A stretch of DNA of 64,000 nucleotides from Eledone cirrhosa (GCA_964016885.1 OZ024743.1:16002972-16066971); one strand, 5' to 3'; counted from the stretch's first letter, positions 10,956 to 23,565 are shown. Numbers and translations are program-made. The notes: generated from the sequence alone by a model not told the origin.

Positions 10956-11725
10956 GCAATATTTTCATGTCTTTGACATGGCTGAAGGGTTCTGCCAACC
11001 TTTTGTTTTGCAAGCTTTCTATAGCTTGGTGTCCTTCCTCTCACCAATCACTTTACAGCATGTACTGAAAGAATTTACCTTGTCACACTGTTGACATAAT
11101 TGACCTGTTCTTTCGGATCCTTTTGGCATAGTTTCTACTGTGGTGTGCCCTTCCTATCACTAATCACCAAAGAGGGTGTACTGCATGCATTTTCCTGGCA
11201 CTACCAATAGAGAGGTTGTTAGTTGTTATCCCAAATGAAGAGCTCCCACTGCTTTGTTGTGGTGAAGATGGGTAGAAGGAAAATGTGGTGGCATTTGACA
11301 GTGTAATGAGTATGAGGGAAGGGGTGAACTCTAGTATCATTAGAAATAGTCACAGGTGTATCAGGATTGGGGGGTGGATAGCTAAAAGGTGTTAGTGGAG
11401 GGGTCTTGAACAGGGTGTGCCTGCCTACGAATATCTAAGGAATTTTGAGGTGGAGAATAGCTAAGGAGTGATATTGAAGGAGACATTGATGTTGGGTGGG
11501 TGTGCATTGATGGTGAGGATAGCTAAAATGGTGCACTAGTGGTAAAGATAGCTAATAAGTGGTGCTGGTAGAGAGGGCATGGTGATGGGTCAGGTCATAT
11601 TTTATGCTGATAGACTGTTTATTACCAGTGCAGTGTAACACTGACTCTCACAGTCCAACTTCTTAAAATCAATCTTCTCAACCCCATTCCAAGTCATCAG
11701 AATTGCATTTTGAGACAGCTGCAAA
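10956..11725 (-). pseudogene. Degraded RTE-subfamily 3' end
   Basis: The plus strand shows units like CATGTCTTTGACATGGCTGA, TTTGCAAGCTTTCTATAGC and GTCCTTCCTCTCACCAATCA. These are the reverse complement of an RTE 3' UTR and match the better-preserved array at 51238-52170. Near 11660-11700, minus-strand translation gives a TW...V.K.DFKKLD remnant of the LINE C-terminus. The middle (11230-11630) is too decayed to assign. Confidence 0.5.
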
Positions 11726-14700
11726 AAATACAACAGAAATGTGTGATTGTACAATATATTCATGTACATAGGTTAACTAAGATGACAACAAGTTATTCCT
11801 TAAAAAGTGTTTTTCTTTAATTGCTAATATCTAATTTAATTTATTTTGTTTTCTGAGTTCAAATCCCATGAATATAACTTTTGCCTGCTCCTATTGTTTT
11901 TTTTAGCCCCAAATTCTGATTATGTTAACCTATGATCAAAGATCTTCTAGTCATGAGCAGCCTGTCTTATGATATATGTAGGAATACATATATCTAATGT
12001 ATTCTTTTCTTAAAAAGATGAAAAAGTGAGATTTGAGGAAATTTAACTGCGAGAAGATCAAGTAACCACATAAAAATTAACTTTTAGGCTTTATTTTCTT
12101 GACTTAATAAAATATGTATCAGTAATCTATTGTGTCCAAACTAATCAATAAATCTCACCCTCTACAAGTTTCTGGCCTTGAGTAAAGTTAATATATCATT
12201 GTGTTTAACACTGTTGCAATGTTAAATTTCATATTCATTTATGCCACAAAATATCAGAAAAAAATTGAAAGCCAGAAATTGCAATTGTATTTTGTAAATT
12301 AAATCAAATGTAATTATATTGAACATATTTATTCCTTCAAACACAGTGAATCTATTTCATGGTGAATAATTGATTAAAATAGGAAAGCTCAAGAAACCAA
12401 GAAAAAAAAAAACAAATCTTTTAAATCAAGTTGAATAAATATATTGCATAGATCTCTAAATATAAATAAAGTATAATGAAATGAACAGCGGCTAGATTGG
12501 TTAAATATTTGATAGGATAGATTTCTCCATTGTTGAATAGTTCTGATATATTTCCAAAAATAATTGACTTTTGAATAGATTTATTTCAAACTATGATACA
12601 CTGTTTCTTTCTTTTCCTGCAGTGTACAATTTAAAAAAAAATTATTTTTATTATTTTGTAGTTGTTATTACTGTCACTGGAGTAGCTTGTTTCTGATGTC
12701 ATGGCTGCCGTTTCTATTTTTATGATGGTTGTTGGCTGGTAGAAGGTCTGCCTATAGTACTATAGTGATGGAATTTCAAATAGCAGCATTATTTGTTATT
12801 GTTGTTACTAGTTTTCAATGTTACTTTGACGTTTTAAGATTATATTTTGAAAAACATCTTGGCACTAGCTATTTGTTTATTTGGACATTTTTATTTTAAA
12901 GTTGCCAAACAGTTCAACAGTGACAAGAACAACAGTACGATCAATAATTTGATATGCAAAGGTAAAAAAAAAAAGATTAAATGGAAATAATTCCCAATAT
13001 TGGAAAAAAGAATCACCTTTCCTTCTATATGCCAGCAACACATTTTAAATTGGGAGAAGGTTTAAGTTGATTTAATGACATTAGTTTATTTCTGGACTCA
13101 TCATTTATACATGGAGTTAGATTGCTTAGCTTTCAGTGAATCTTAATGAATGATTCAACATTCAACATGGCTGTGAATTGCTCTTGAGAGCATTACTTTT
13201 TACCACATGCTATTCTCTATCGATTCATCACAAGAAAGTTCAGTTCAGAAGAATATGATTAAAAGAATTAACACCGCATTTAATAAAAAGATTAAATCAG
13301 AATGAAAATAAATTTAGTTAATTATCTTTTTCCACACTCCCCATAGACAAGATAAAATGTTTTAATACTTGGAAATGAAAGTATATTTTCTAAAGTTGGG
13401 AAGGTAGCATACAAAGACCAAAAACATTGATTTGCTTTTCTTAGAAAAGATTAAAACAGCTTATATGCATGCATATTTAGATTATTCATTCAATATATAC
13501 AAATTGTAAACTTTTCTTCAATCTAACCTCAAAATAAATGTAAAACATATATTTAAAACTAAGCATGCTGCAATCTTTAGATATTAAGTATTGCAGCTAA
13601 GTCTATTTGCATCATACAGACACCGACAAACACAGACACACACACACTTCAGTACTTATTTCAACTGAACGGATAAATAGATGTAGTATTTTCATATTTA
13701 TTTTAACTCAATGGATAACTGTATCTAGAAAAAGATTTAAGTTGTGTAAAGCATGATGAAAATAGAATCTTTAAGTTTGAAGTATTTATTTCTAGAAATT
13801 TGTTTTTACACTTTTAAATTAAATGTATTGTTGGTTAAACCTGGGATTGAATCATGAATGCATGATTAAATTTTTTAAAAATGTCAAAACATGAAAATAC
13901 AAAGAACAAGTTATCATAGTTTTCTTTTTCATATGAATAATCTTTATATTAACAAGTTTTACTTTTTTAATGTCTTCCATGAAATTTTACATGCTTTTGC
14001 AAGTGTAAGATAGTTTACTTGTTAAAAACAATAGTTTTGTTTTTAGCTGGATGTCCATTCTGGTGGTAACTATTCAACTATAAAGTAGAAGTGAGGCCTC
14101 TTACCTAGTAAATCAGAGAGATTGGAAGCATAAAATTTGAACATATAACCAAGCAGCAGCATTCTGATACTTTATCCTCACAGCTATTACAGATTTTAAC
14201 TAAAATAAATGAAAGAAATATCTCTAATACAAATATTTAGCATTTTTAACATAAGAGTTGACTTGGTTGACAGAGTGTCAGATTGTTGGCAAAAGAGCTG
14301 ACATGTCTTTTCCTATCATCGGCAGAGCATCCATAGCAAAGACATTTTACACTTGATAGTCTAGTCTAAAAATAGGTACCACACAAATAGGTGAATTGAT
14401 TTCTGTTAATAGATTGCTGCTGGTAGTGTTTAGCTTTGGTTGAACCTTGACTAAGCACATCTATTATCAAAAATATTATAGCCATAATATTCCTCTCTTT
14501 TTTCAATTATATCTAGGAATACATCTACCTAACGTATTCTTCCTTTTGCTTAAATGATAGGGCATAACTAAATTCACTGATATGTTGCTATATTGATGAA
14601 ATGCAGGGTTTTACATTAGAATATTGTAAGTGGATACTGTCAACTTTTATCCATCTATAGGAGATCATATATTCAACTTGTACAACTATATACACACAAA

Positions 14701-14755
14701 TGTAGACAGACACTTATCTACATTACAGGTAAATACAAATAAATAAATAAGTAAA
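11726..14755. other. Unassigned AT-rich interval (3 kb)
   Basis: No credible open frame, RNA gene or strong repeat. A short stretch near 11850-11900 (GAGTTCAAATCCCATGAAT then TTTTGCCTGCTCC) could be a very old SINE B remnant. This is the longest repeat-poor stretch of the first third and would be the place to look for a distal regulatory element or intron. Confidence 0.5.
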
Positions 14756-14819
14756 TAAGTGTTGATGTTCTCTCTTTTTCACTCACTGCCTCTGTCTATC
14801 TCGCTCTCCTCATATCTCA

Positions 14820-15297
14820 CTATTATAAGTAAATTGGGGTCCATGTACTGGCTGCCCTGTGGCCCCAGCAGACACAGGATGGTGAGGGAGTCTACAGTGG
14901 ATATGCTGTCACATTGTGCTCAGGGAGTATTTGATGTTTACAGAAGGAAGAGGAGGAGAGATGTCTACTGGGTGGAGTCCATGTGGGTTCCAAGTATCAC
15001 AGGTGAACTTAGCTTTCCTTGATGACAGTGATTTCTATTGAGTTGTGGAGAACCCTGTTGATGAGGACACAACAAGAGGTTACCAATGAAAGAAACACTG
15101 GCATAGCCAGTGAGACCGGAGACATGAGACCAAGTTTACCATTTCTAACAGGTAAAGTGGCCTGTTGCCATCCAAAGTCATCAAACCTGACATTGCACTC
15201 AGATATTGCACTTGACATTGCACCTCACCTGTCACTCAGATACAAGTATCAAGGTCAGTGTGGAGAGATGCATGGCTGTAGCAAGGAGCACTTATAG
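14820..15297 (+). other. Less AT-rich island, unassigned
   Basis: Base composition is visibly less AT-rich than the flanks, and two overlapping plus-strand frames run through it (14759-15022 and 15019-15297, overlapping by four bases). I recognise no domain. It could be a decayed LINE: one segment (LTLHSDI) loosely recalls the RTE fragment at 50525. It could also be an old exon; neither is supported. Confidence 0.3.
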
Positions 15298-15724
15298 TTT
15301 GAGAAATATTTGGCTGTTATTTCTAGCAGAGTAACCACATAAAAGCCCTCACATTAGCTTGGCTGCTAATAAGTTCACTGAATAGTTATCTAAATATTTG
15401 TTGGTTTCTTGTGTTCCATTTATAACTAGCAGTGATTCATGATCACACTTCCAGTTCATTGTTGAATTCTTAGTGTTAGAGATATTCAAAAATAATTCAT
15501 AGTCAAATATGATAATTTATAAAACTATAAATTACTTCAAATGATGAACTGAAAATCAAAAGAAAATAAATACATTTTATAGCAACAATGAAATATTTCC
15601 AAAATTATCTTTAGTTATTTTTATATTTTAACTGATGTATATTTACACCTAAATTTTGTAAGTGTGTCTGATATAAATTATCACTTCTCTACCTCAGCTA
15701 TTATCAATTGTTGTTCTTTAACTC

Positions 15725-15880
15725 AATAATTGTTTCTACTTTTGGCACAAGGCCAGCAATTACCCAGTTCATTACTGGTACTTTATTTTATCGACCCTGT
15801 AAGGATGAAAGGCAAAGTTAACCTCAACGGGATTTGAACTCAGACTGGAAAGCACGGCGTCCGACTCTCTATCGATACTG
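15725..15880 (-). mobile_element. tRNA-derived SINE, family B, internally deleted
   Basis: The minus strand holds the GTAGAAACAATTATT end, the ACTTTGCCTTTCATCCTTAC body, a B-box-like GAGTTCAAATCCCG, and a shortened head ending GCAGTATCGATAGAGAGTC. About 25 bases between the head and the B-box are missing compared with 4739-4927. Confidence 0.88.
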
Positions 15881-16838
15881 CATATTTGGTCACATTTCTT
15901 TCATATGAAAGATTGTTTCAAAGGAAAGGCATATTTGTGGCTGTAGTTTAGTCCCAGGTCAGCCTTGAGAGAGCTGACTTATGATTAACTTTTAACATCC
16001 TGTAATGATTTAACAGAAATGCCTAAAAATGAGGATGTTAATTCAAATATCTACAATATCTTTACTAGTGGATAGATTTTTGTGAAAATTTGTAGTAAGG
16101 ACGTTAAATTTTTATGTGATGCATTCATAGTGCTGGTTTGTACTTTTGAAGAATGTCATGCTAATTTCGTTCATGTGGTACAGGATATGAAAGACAATGC
16201 AGCTTTTACTGAATTTTCTAAATGTTCTCACTTAGAACCAGGTGACATTCAACTGAATAGACTATGAACAAAAGTGTTCCAGCCAACCCATCCTGTACTG
16301 ATTACAGGACTTGTTTATCTTGGAATGTATTATCCAATTATCTTTTCTTCTTTCAAGATTATAGGGTATATTTAGAGAAAGATTAAAGAGCCACATACAT
16401 GCTAATGCATCATTGACATATTCGTTTTAGACAAAATGATTCTAGCACTACATTAAACAAAGTATTGTTTATTTTAAAAAAAAAACTGCAGAATATAGTG
16501 TGACAGAAAAGAGGTTTCTTTTACTTGTAGGTCCAGTGCCCACATATGGGCTCCCTCATTACCATATAGTGCGCATAAATTGTTGCAAAAGTGTATGTAC
16601 AATGCTGAATAAAAGAATTCAGTATAAGAAGTGAAAGTAGTTCTATTTCTAATGTTAGAAATTTCCCTCAAATAATAAATAAATACCTATTAAAAAGAAT
16701 ACAATGGATAAAGTATTCCATTATATCAAAATGTGATGGGAAGGCCACTCATGGATACCCTTGTTTAAAGGCTAGTTCAGTCAGCGTTAACCTGTGAGTA
16801 AAAAACAATGACAACAACAATATCATATATGCTCTCCA
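15881..16838. other. Unassigned AT-rich interval
   Basis: No recognised gene or repeat. A plus-strand 61-codon frame (16082-16267) has no identifiable motif. Confidence 0.5.
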
Positions 16839-17465
16839 GCTATCTATTTAAAGCTGTATATAGCTATGGTGTGACCACACTTAGAATTTGCATCACCAGT
16901 CTGTAACCCCTATCTTGCTCAGATCATTGATCACTTGGAAACTGTTCAGAGACATGCAACCAAGCGAATACCCTCCATCAAGCATCTACCATACTCTGAA
17001 CGCCTTGCTTCTCTGGGTATGGATACATTGAAGCTCCAACGTCTGGCAACTGACTTGGTAAACACCCACAAAATTATGAACCATCTTGCCAAAAACAAAC
17101 CGGAGTACCTTTTTGATTTCCATGTGTCTAAAATACGTGGGTATGCCCACAAATTCAGAAAACAGCACAGCTCCCATGACTTTTGGAAACAATTTTTCAT
17201 ATTCAGAGATGTTGAAGCATGGAACAAACTACCGGCATCAGTTATTAGCTGTCAAGACACTGAATCCTTTAAAACCGCCATGCTTCCTGAGATTCGCCAA
17301 CACTACACCTAATATTCCCCCTCCATACACACGCACACATGTATATCATGACACATACACTATTCATTTCGCTGACATTTGTATATTATTCTATGTACTA
17401 TACATGCACCTTTGATGAGTTGTAGTGCACCTGAGCACTGTACACAATCATTTCATTATTTTATT
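16839..17465 (+). pseudogene. 5'-truncated CR1-type LINE, C-terminal RT region and 3' UTR
   Basis: Translation from 16840 gives IYLKLYIAMV then RPHLEFASPV, the thumb region of CR1-clade reverse transcriptases, then ETVQRHATKR and an open frame (16935-17312) ending EIRQHYT. The first part needs a frame change near 16930. A short 3' UTR follows with CACCTGAGCACTGTACACAA and an ATT-rich tail. Homologues are at 33137-33757 (+) and 60055-60541 (-). The RT active site lies upstream of the truncation, so this copy is inert. Confidence 0.88.
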
Positions 17466-17524
17466 ATATTAACAAACTGTTGTTGATGGACATTGTTGCC
17501 TATGTCACATAGTATGCAATGAAA

Positions 17525-18255
17525 AGAAGAGTTCTGAATGTTCGGTATCCAGAGTAAGAATGGGTTTAACAAAGTTTAGAGAACCAGAAACTATATTGAT
17601 AGTGGGGTGCTACTCTCTTTGTCTGAGTTAGTGGTAGGCTGTCTGATGCCTACATGCTAGAACAGTAGTGAGATGTCCTTCACTGCAGAGGAGCTAGTGT
17701 GGTTGGCAGGAGGGGGAATAAGTATGCTCCACTAGGTGTGTGATATTAGTAAGCTAGTGAGCTGACAGAGAGTATCTATAGGAGAGATTCAAGGCAGTAT
17801 GTGGGAGAGAGAACTGCAATGGTATGGACTTGTGATGCAGGTGGAAGATGACAGCTGTATAAGGTGGAGAAGAGAAATCTCAGATAGTGGGTCTCATTGA
17901 TTTGCCATACATCATCTCTTATCAACTCCACACTAACCCTTTGCACACCAGCATACCTATCCTACAGCCATAACTTTATAGTTTTCATGCCCTATAACAT
18001 TATGCAGATGTCCTCCCCACCTATTGGGACTTACCGATGGCATCATACTTATCCTTCCTACATACATGCCCATCCTAATCCCACTATAGGGTAGAGAAGG
18101 CTCTTGAGTTGGGTCAATCCCTGACAGCCTCCTTAGTGTTAGTGTCATTATTGGATGCAGCCATTACACTCTGTGAGATGGTTGGTGTTGCGAGGACTTA
18201 CAGCAGTAGAAACCATGACAAAAATGGTTGAGAAGACTCTTCAGTCAGAACATAA
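17525..18255 (+). pseudogene. Degraded RTE LINE C-terminus and 3' UTR
   Basis: Near 17538 the translation ECSVSRVRMGLTKFRE parallels CSESTITRVRTGWKKFRE of the RTE at 60.8 kb. Pieces of the GRLYDAC, ERNEACMLRW, SINELRERLSIRGI and HVMRMKDDSC segments follow in different frames to about 17880. The tail ends with GGTTGGTGTTGCGAGGACTT and CAGTAGAAACCATG. Frameshifts and stops are numerous. Confidence 0.75.
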
Positions 18256-19083
18256 CAACCACTGTTTGCATTCTGAAAGCAGTACTTGTGATGACACTGA
18301 TACCATTGGTGTGAAGATGTGAACTTATGTGTATGAAAAGTTGCTGGTCTTCTATAAAAACAAAAAATCAAACACTACCCATGCTCGTGATTTCGAAATA
18401 AGATTTCCAAGTGAAGCTCTATTGTCTCATGAAGTAACAGAAGCTTTGGTTACCTCATATAATCTTATCTTTCACGTTTATCCCTAACAGATATCATCAT
18501 GTTAATGAGGGAGCTGCTCATGCAGTCACTTATTCTATTAGAAATAGCATCACTATTACGCCCAAATAAAACACTACCATTTTTGAAAGAGAAGGATACC
18601 TTCGCTATTATGGTCCTGGACGCAGCATGTCTGAATGTAATATTAGATGCTTACAAATGTTATTTTGGGTGCTTTCATCAGTAATGGTCTGGGTCTAAAC
18701 TACAACAAGAATAATTATAGCATGGTAGGAATTTGGTAGATGTAATTGGGAAATATTCTTAGTTCTATGAACTCAAGTTTGTCTATGTATTAGGAATTAA
18801 TACTAGATTATCAAAGGAAGGCATTTGATTTGTCTCAGACATGTATTCTATTAAAAAGAATTTGTTTCAGATATGCTTATCATCATTAAATTAAAAATAA
18901 ATCCAGCTGTTAACAACTCTTTGAAGCTTTTGATGCATTTACATATATTTGTATTCTAAAGTTCAGATGTTTTTAGATCACTTTCACCCCTTTAGCAATT
19001 CTGTATCTGCACACACTCATTGGTTCAAATATTGTTTGTTTAGAGGTGTAATAATTTTCAGTTTGGATACATATATACATACA
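18256..19083. other. Unassigned interval
   Basis: A 61-codon plus-strand frame (18499-18684) follows a pyrimidine-rich stretch ending in CAG, which could superficially look like an exon start. I recognise no family and do not call it a gene. Confidence 0.4.
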
Positions 19084-19085
19084 TT

Positions 19086-19280
<195 letters not shown>

Positions 19281-20177
19281 ATATATATATATTCATATAC
19301 ACAATATTTTATACTTCAACGGCATTGAAAGACTAAGCCAAAATATTGCTGACACAGTTCCTCATACATCATCTTCATATGAATGTAATTGATATTTAAA
19401 CTCATATCATTAACAATAAATAATGTTTTCAACCATGACTTCTGCTCACAAGCCGTTTCTTTACATCTATGAAAGTTCTGTTAGTTATATACTTATGGCT
19501 TTGCATTGTTGGATTTTTTTTGTTCATTTTGTATTCTTATATTTATTTTCATTTACTCAGTCTAACTATTCTCACTACAATATTGCTTGGTTTTGTCAAT
19601 GTTTATATTTGGTGTTCTGGGCAGTGTTTGATTTAGCAGAAACTAATAAGCTTTATTTTGGAACAAGAACTGAAAAATAAGTCTAGTTTCTTTACTATCT
19701 GTTCTGAGATAAATATGATATACACATTTCTATTTCAGAGTAGAACTGACGATATATAAATAACTAAATAACCGAATAAGTTAAAAGAACAGAATATTTA
19801 TTTAGACTTGTACAACATAAAAGAACTTTTGCCACAAGAGTTTTGCAGATAGATATTAAAGTTTGAATACAGAAAAGTTTGTTCATTCCATAATGTAGCC
19901 TCAAATTCATTTTCATATTGGTAATGGTTAATATATTTTAATGCCAGATATCTTGACAATGACAGATATATAATCATTAGTTGCTATCACTTGGTAATGA
20001 TTACATATATTAGTAAAATGAATGTGAGATTTGTGAGATTTTTCAAATAGAAATATCTGTAAGTCTACATTCACCATACAATTTTCCACATAATAAATAT
20101 TTGGTCCATAAACAAAACTTTTTATGTATATATATTAGTGTGTGTCTGTGTGTGTATGCACCTGCGATTATGCATAT
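19281..20177. other. Unassigned AT-rich interval
   Basis: No recognised gene. An 85-codon plus-strand frame (19423-19680) is hydrophobic and Phe/Leu-rich, as expected for AT-rich chance frames. Confidence 0.45.
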
Positions 20178-20224
20178 CATGATCATCGTTTTAACATCTG
20201 CTTTCATTGCTAGCATGGGTTGGA
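20178..20224 (-). mobile_element. RTE/SINE 3'-terminal fragment
   Basis: ATGATCATCGTTTTAACATC then GCTAGCATGGGTTGGAC matches the terminal bases of the RTE tail family. Confidence 0.65.
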
Positions 20225-20925
20225 CTATATATATATATATATGGAGAATGTAATGCAAATAGAGCAGTAGTGATTGCAACCATGTATCTTTACTAGGTCC
20301 TTTGAAAGTCCAGGTTAAATCTTAGAGCAACAGTAGGCTTCACAGGTTTAGTATGCATGACAATACCGTAGTGTATATACACTGGCTGTTAAAAAGCACA
20401 ATGCTACTGCTGCATGCATGACTGCAGAAAGAAAAGGCCTTGAAGATTACATGCTGAGGGATAAACAAACTGTCATGGTCAGTGAGGTAAATAGACTGCA
20501 AAGGTATTCAGTAAATCATGTTAAGGCAAAATGTATTAAAAGCTACTCAACCCACACATGCAATGGTGGGGGCTGATTGATGGACGAAACTATCAAATAC
20601 TATCAACTGTCCAATTACGAGTGCACTCATTATGTCATTCTACAACATTAAATAATAAAAGATTTAGTCACTGCAAGATGAGTTTAAATTCTAGTCCAAT
20701 GAGAATTCTTTTCCATACTTTGATGCATATGTGTGTATATGTGCATTTGCATACATTTAAATATATGAGTATATAAATATAAACATGGAAACACAGACAC
20801 GCTTACAAAAATACATCCTCACAACATACTTCACACAAACACATGCATGAATGCATGCAGACAGCAGATGTAAAAAGGTAGGAGTAGTATGAAGTAATCA
20901 AACTACTACTCTCTCTTTATGTGGT
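20225..20925. other. Unassigned interval
   Basis: No recognised gene or repeat; short microsatellite-like stretches near 20720-20860. Confidence 0.45.
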
Positions 20926-21400
20926 TTGACAGAATCACAAACATTTATATAGAGAGTAGTATGCTGCAGGCCACAACAAATCTAAGATCTCAAGAGATCA
21001 TTGAACTATAGTATGCTGATGAATATGTTCTAGTAGCTCATACTGAGAGAGCCTTACATGCCATCATCTCAGCATTCAGAAAACTGAAGATATTGGACCC
21101 TCACACTGCTTTATGCACTATCCTCACTACTTTCTATTTTCCACACCAATAATTATCTATACCCTGCCTATTCAAACAACTAGGTAGGATTATTGCCAAA
21201 CATTACATGCTGGGCAAGAAAGTGCTGACTACTTATGAAAGACAACAATCTCAATCTCCAAATCAAGGTTCTTGTCTATTTAACAGTCTGTGTCTACACT
21301 CTCTTTACATATAAAAGATGTGGTCCACATATAATCTACACATAAAGACACTAGAGGTTATTAACATCCAGTGTGTTCAGAAGAAACATTCAGTCACCAT
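20926..21400 (+). pseudogene. Degraded LINE reverse transcriptase fragment
   Basis: At 21007-21040 the translation YADEYVLVAHTE aligns with RT motif C (YADD followed by hydrophobics). The second catalytic Asp is Glu and a stop precedes it. Downstream, AIISAFRKLK fits the next RT helix. In another frame WSTYNLHIKTLEVINIQC (21321-21373) resembles the WTLYRRHIKRLE..H.RCLR segment of LINE thumb regions. It is clearly broken, and its clade differs from the RTE with the PHD-like finger. Confidence 0.65.
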
Positions 21401-21471
21401 GCAAAATAGAGAGAATCCATTGAATCCAACCAGCAGCATTGAAACCAGTGTGCAGACTTCAATTATGTTGG

Positions 21472-21486
21472 CTCACACACACATAT

Positions 21487-21541
<55 letters not shown>
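21472..21541. repeat. (CA)n microsatellite
   Basis: Nearly pure (CA)n of about 65 bases; the His-Thr frame through it is not a gene. Confidence 0.97.
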
Positions 21542-21545
<4 letters not shown>

Positions 21546-21877
21546 ATACACATGCAATCACAACATATGCACATACACACACTCACACACATGTATGCAG
21601 CACTGCAGTTAAATATAGGAAACCAGAATTTCTATGATGCTGCATAAAACTTTGATATCTCATGATTTTTCTATCTCGAATATATTCAATGGAGAAAATA
21701 ATTAGTTGAGTTTCAATTAATTCAAGCTGATGAAACTGATAGCTATTCTTTTTATTGAGTCGATCAGGTTGCAAAAGCATGTGTTCCAGTAATATATATT
21801 CTAATACATGTATGTCCCGATAAATACAGAAAATTGGCAGAGTCATTAGAAGATAGAGGATAGAATAGTTTGCGGCA

Positions 21878-21995
21878 TTCATTCTCGCTTTCTGCACTCG
21901 GAGTTCAAATACGACCATAGTCTACTTAACTTTTATCCTTTCAAGGTCGATAAAAAGATGTACCAGTCTCAAATGCTGGTTGAGTATTCTTCTAT
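21878..21995 (+). mobile_element. Degenerate SINE B remnant
   Basis: GAGTTCAAATACGACCATAG, then ACTTTTATCCTTTCAAGGTC and GATAAAAAGATGTACCAGTC parallel the B-box and body of SINE B. Neither end is well preserved. Confidence 0.6.
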
Positions 21996-22523
21996 ATCTC
22001 TTCCTCACTTCCTCTATATCCTTCCCTGTAAGAAATTGGCTATTCTGGCCTTGAGAAAGGATGCACAGGAAGTGATGTATATGAGTCCATCATGAGTTAT
22101 AGGTACATATGTACTGATGTCTTTCTTTTAGCTTGCTTATACTACATCATTCATGCACATGAATATTACACACCCACCAGAAAATATCAACTACATTTAT
22201 GTGTATATATATTACATGTATATACATATATATATTATATGTATATATGTATGTATATATTCATAGCAAAAATGAAACGAAATTTCATTTCTCACTCTTA
22301 GTACGGCTGTTACTTAAATATAAGTATGTATACGTACATACATATATGTATACAGACGTACAGTAGTATGTATATATACATACATGCACACATATATATA
22401 TATGTACGTATGGATTTACCGAACATTTAATATAATGCTCGGTTTGTTTGTAAACAACATCCCGAATTAAGCTGTACAGTGTTTAGCAACCATCGTTGCC
22501 CTTTTGTTCAACACTGAAAAAGA

Positions 22524-22566
22524 ACGATGTACTAGTTTCAAGCTTATTAGCTATCGTCAGCATCGT
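22524..22566 (-). ncRNA. Hammerhead ribozyme candidate, family a (best copy)
   Basis: Read on the minus strand: stem I strand ACGATG, perfect core CTGACGA (CUGANGA), stem II TAGCT-AATA-AGCTT, conserved GAAA, stem III CTAGT, cleavage-site triplet GTA (NUH), and closing stem I strand CATCGT. All catalytic-core positions match consensus. With the last A of GAAA, stem III is ACTAGT, which is self-complementary, so two molecules could pair it as a 6-bp helix. That arrangement is known from dimeric hammerheads of satellite DNAs and retrozymes. Confidence 0.8.
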
Positions 22567-23001
22567 ATACCTTCCTGCCAGATGATTGAACGTCTGAAAG
22601 TATATACTTTCCTTATGCATATTAACGGCTGAGCAGCCTAATTTGCATATCGTGTGAGTTAATCGGCCGGGTGCACCGAAAACGATAAATGGAAAAAATG
22701 AAACGAAATTTCATGTCTCACTCTTAGTACGGCTGTTACTTAAATATAAGTATTATACGTACATACAAATACGTATACAGACGTACAGTAGTATGTATAT
22801 ATATATACATACATGCACACATGTATATATATGTACATATGGATTTACCGAACATTTATTATTAGCTATCGTTTTTTTCCATTTATCGTTTTCGGTGCGC
22901 CCGGCTGATTAACTCACTCGATATGCAAATTAGGCTGCTCAGCCGTTAATATGCACAAGGAAAGTATATACTTTCAGACGTTTAATCATCTGGCAGGAAG
23001 G

Positions 23002-23039
23002 CTGACGATAGCTAAAAAGCTTGAAACTAGTACATCGTT
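23002..23039 (+). ncRNA. Hammerhead-like motif, family a, stem I strand deleted
   Basis: Core CTGACGA, stem II TAGCTAAAAAGCTT, GAAA, ACTAGT-type stem III and the downstream CATCGTT are all present on the plus strand. The upstream TATACGATG that should supply the other half of stem I has been deleted, so CTGACGA directly follows GGAAGG. It is presumably inactive. Confidence 0.65.
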
Positions 23040-23266
23040 GCTTTGTCAGTGTTGAACAAAGGGGCAACGATGGTTGCTAAACACTGTACGGCTTAATTCG
23101 GGATGTTTGTTTACAAACACACCGTGCATTATAATAAATGTTCGGTAAATCCATACATACATATATATATGTGTGCATGTATGTATATATATACATACTA
23201 CTGTATGTCTGTATACATATATGTATGTACGTATACATACTTATATATATATACATATATATGTAG

Positions 23267-23388
<122 letters not shown>

Positions 23389-23526
23389 GGATGTGAGGCG
23401 AACCACAACAGAAACAAACACTCTATCTCAAATTTAGTTTTGAAAATCATAAGAACTATGAAACCAGTAAAATAAATTAATAAATATTCTTAAAAGACTC
23501 CAGTTGCATTTTCAATTTAATTTCCT

Positions 23527-23565
<39 letters not shown>

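Larger units (their letters stand above)
22264..23266. repeat. Hammerhead-bearing 425-bp unit array (family a), direct then inverted
   Basis: The block around CTCACTCTTAGTACGGCTG recurs at 22291 and 22717, a 426-bp period, giving about one and a half direct units. From about 22866 the same unit runs in the opposite orientation to about 23266. Each unit holds an ATCGTTGCCC segment, a hammerhead-like motif, the palindrome GAAAGTATATACTTTC, a hairpin around GCTGAGCAGCC flanked by ATGCAAAT-type octamers, and a TATGTATACGTACATAC-rich end. It contains no protein frame. Tandem and inverted arrays of this size fit PLE terminal repeats or retrozymes. Confidence 0.85.

Noticed and set aside
18499..18684. 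Candidate exon after a pyrimidine tract and AG
   Set aside because: Only a generic splice-like context; the peptide has no recognisable family.
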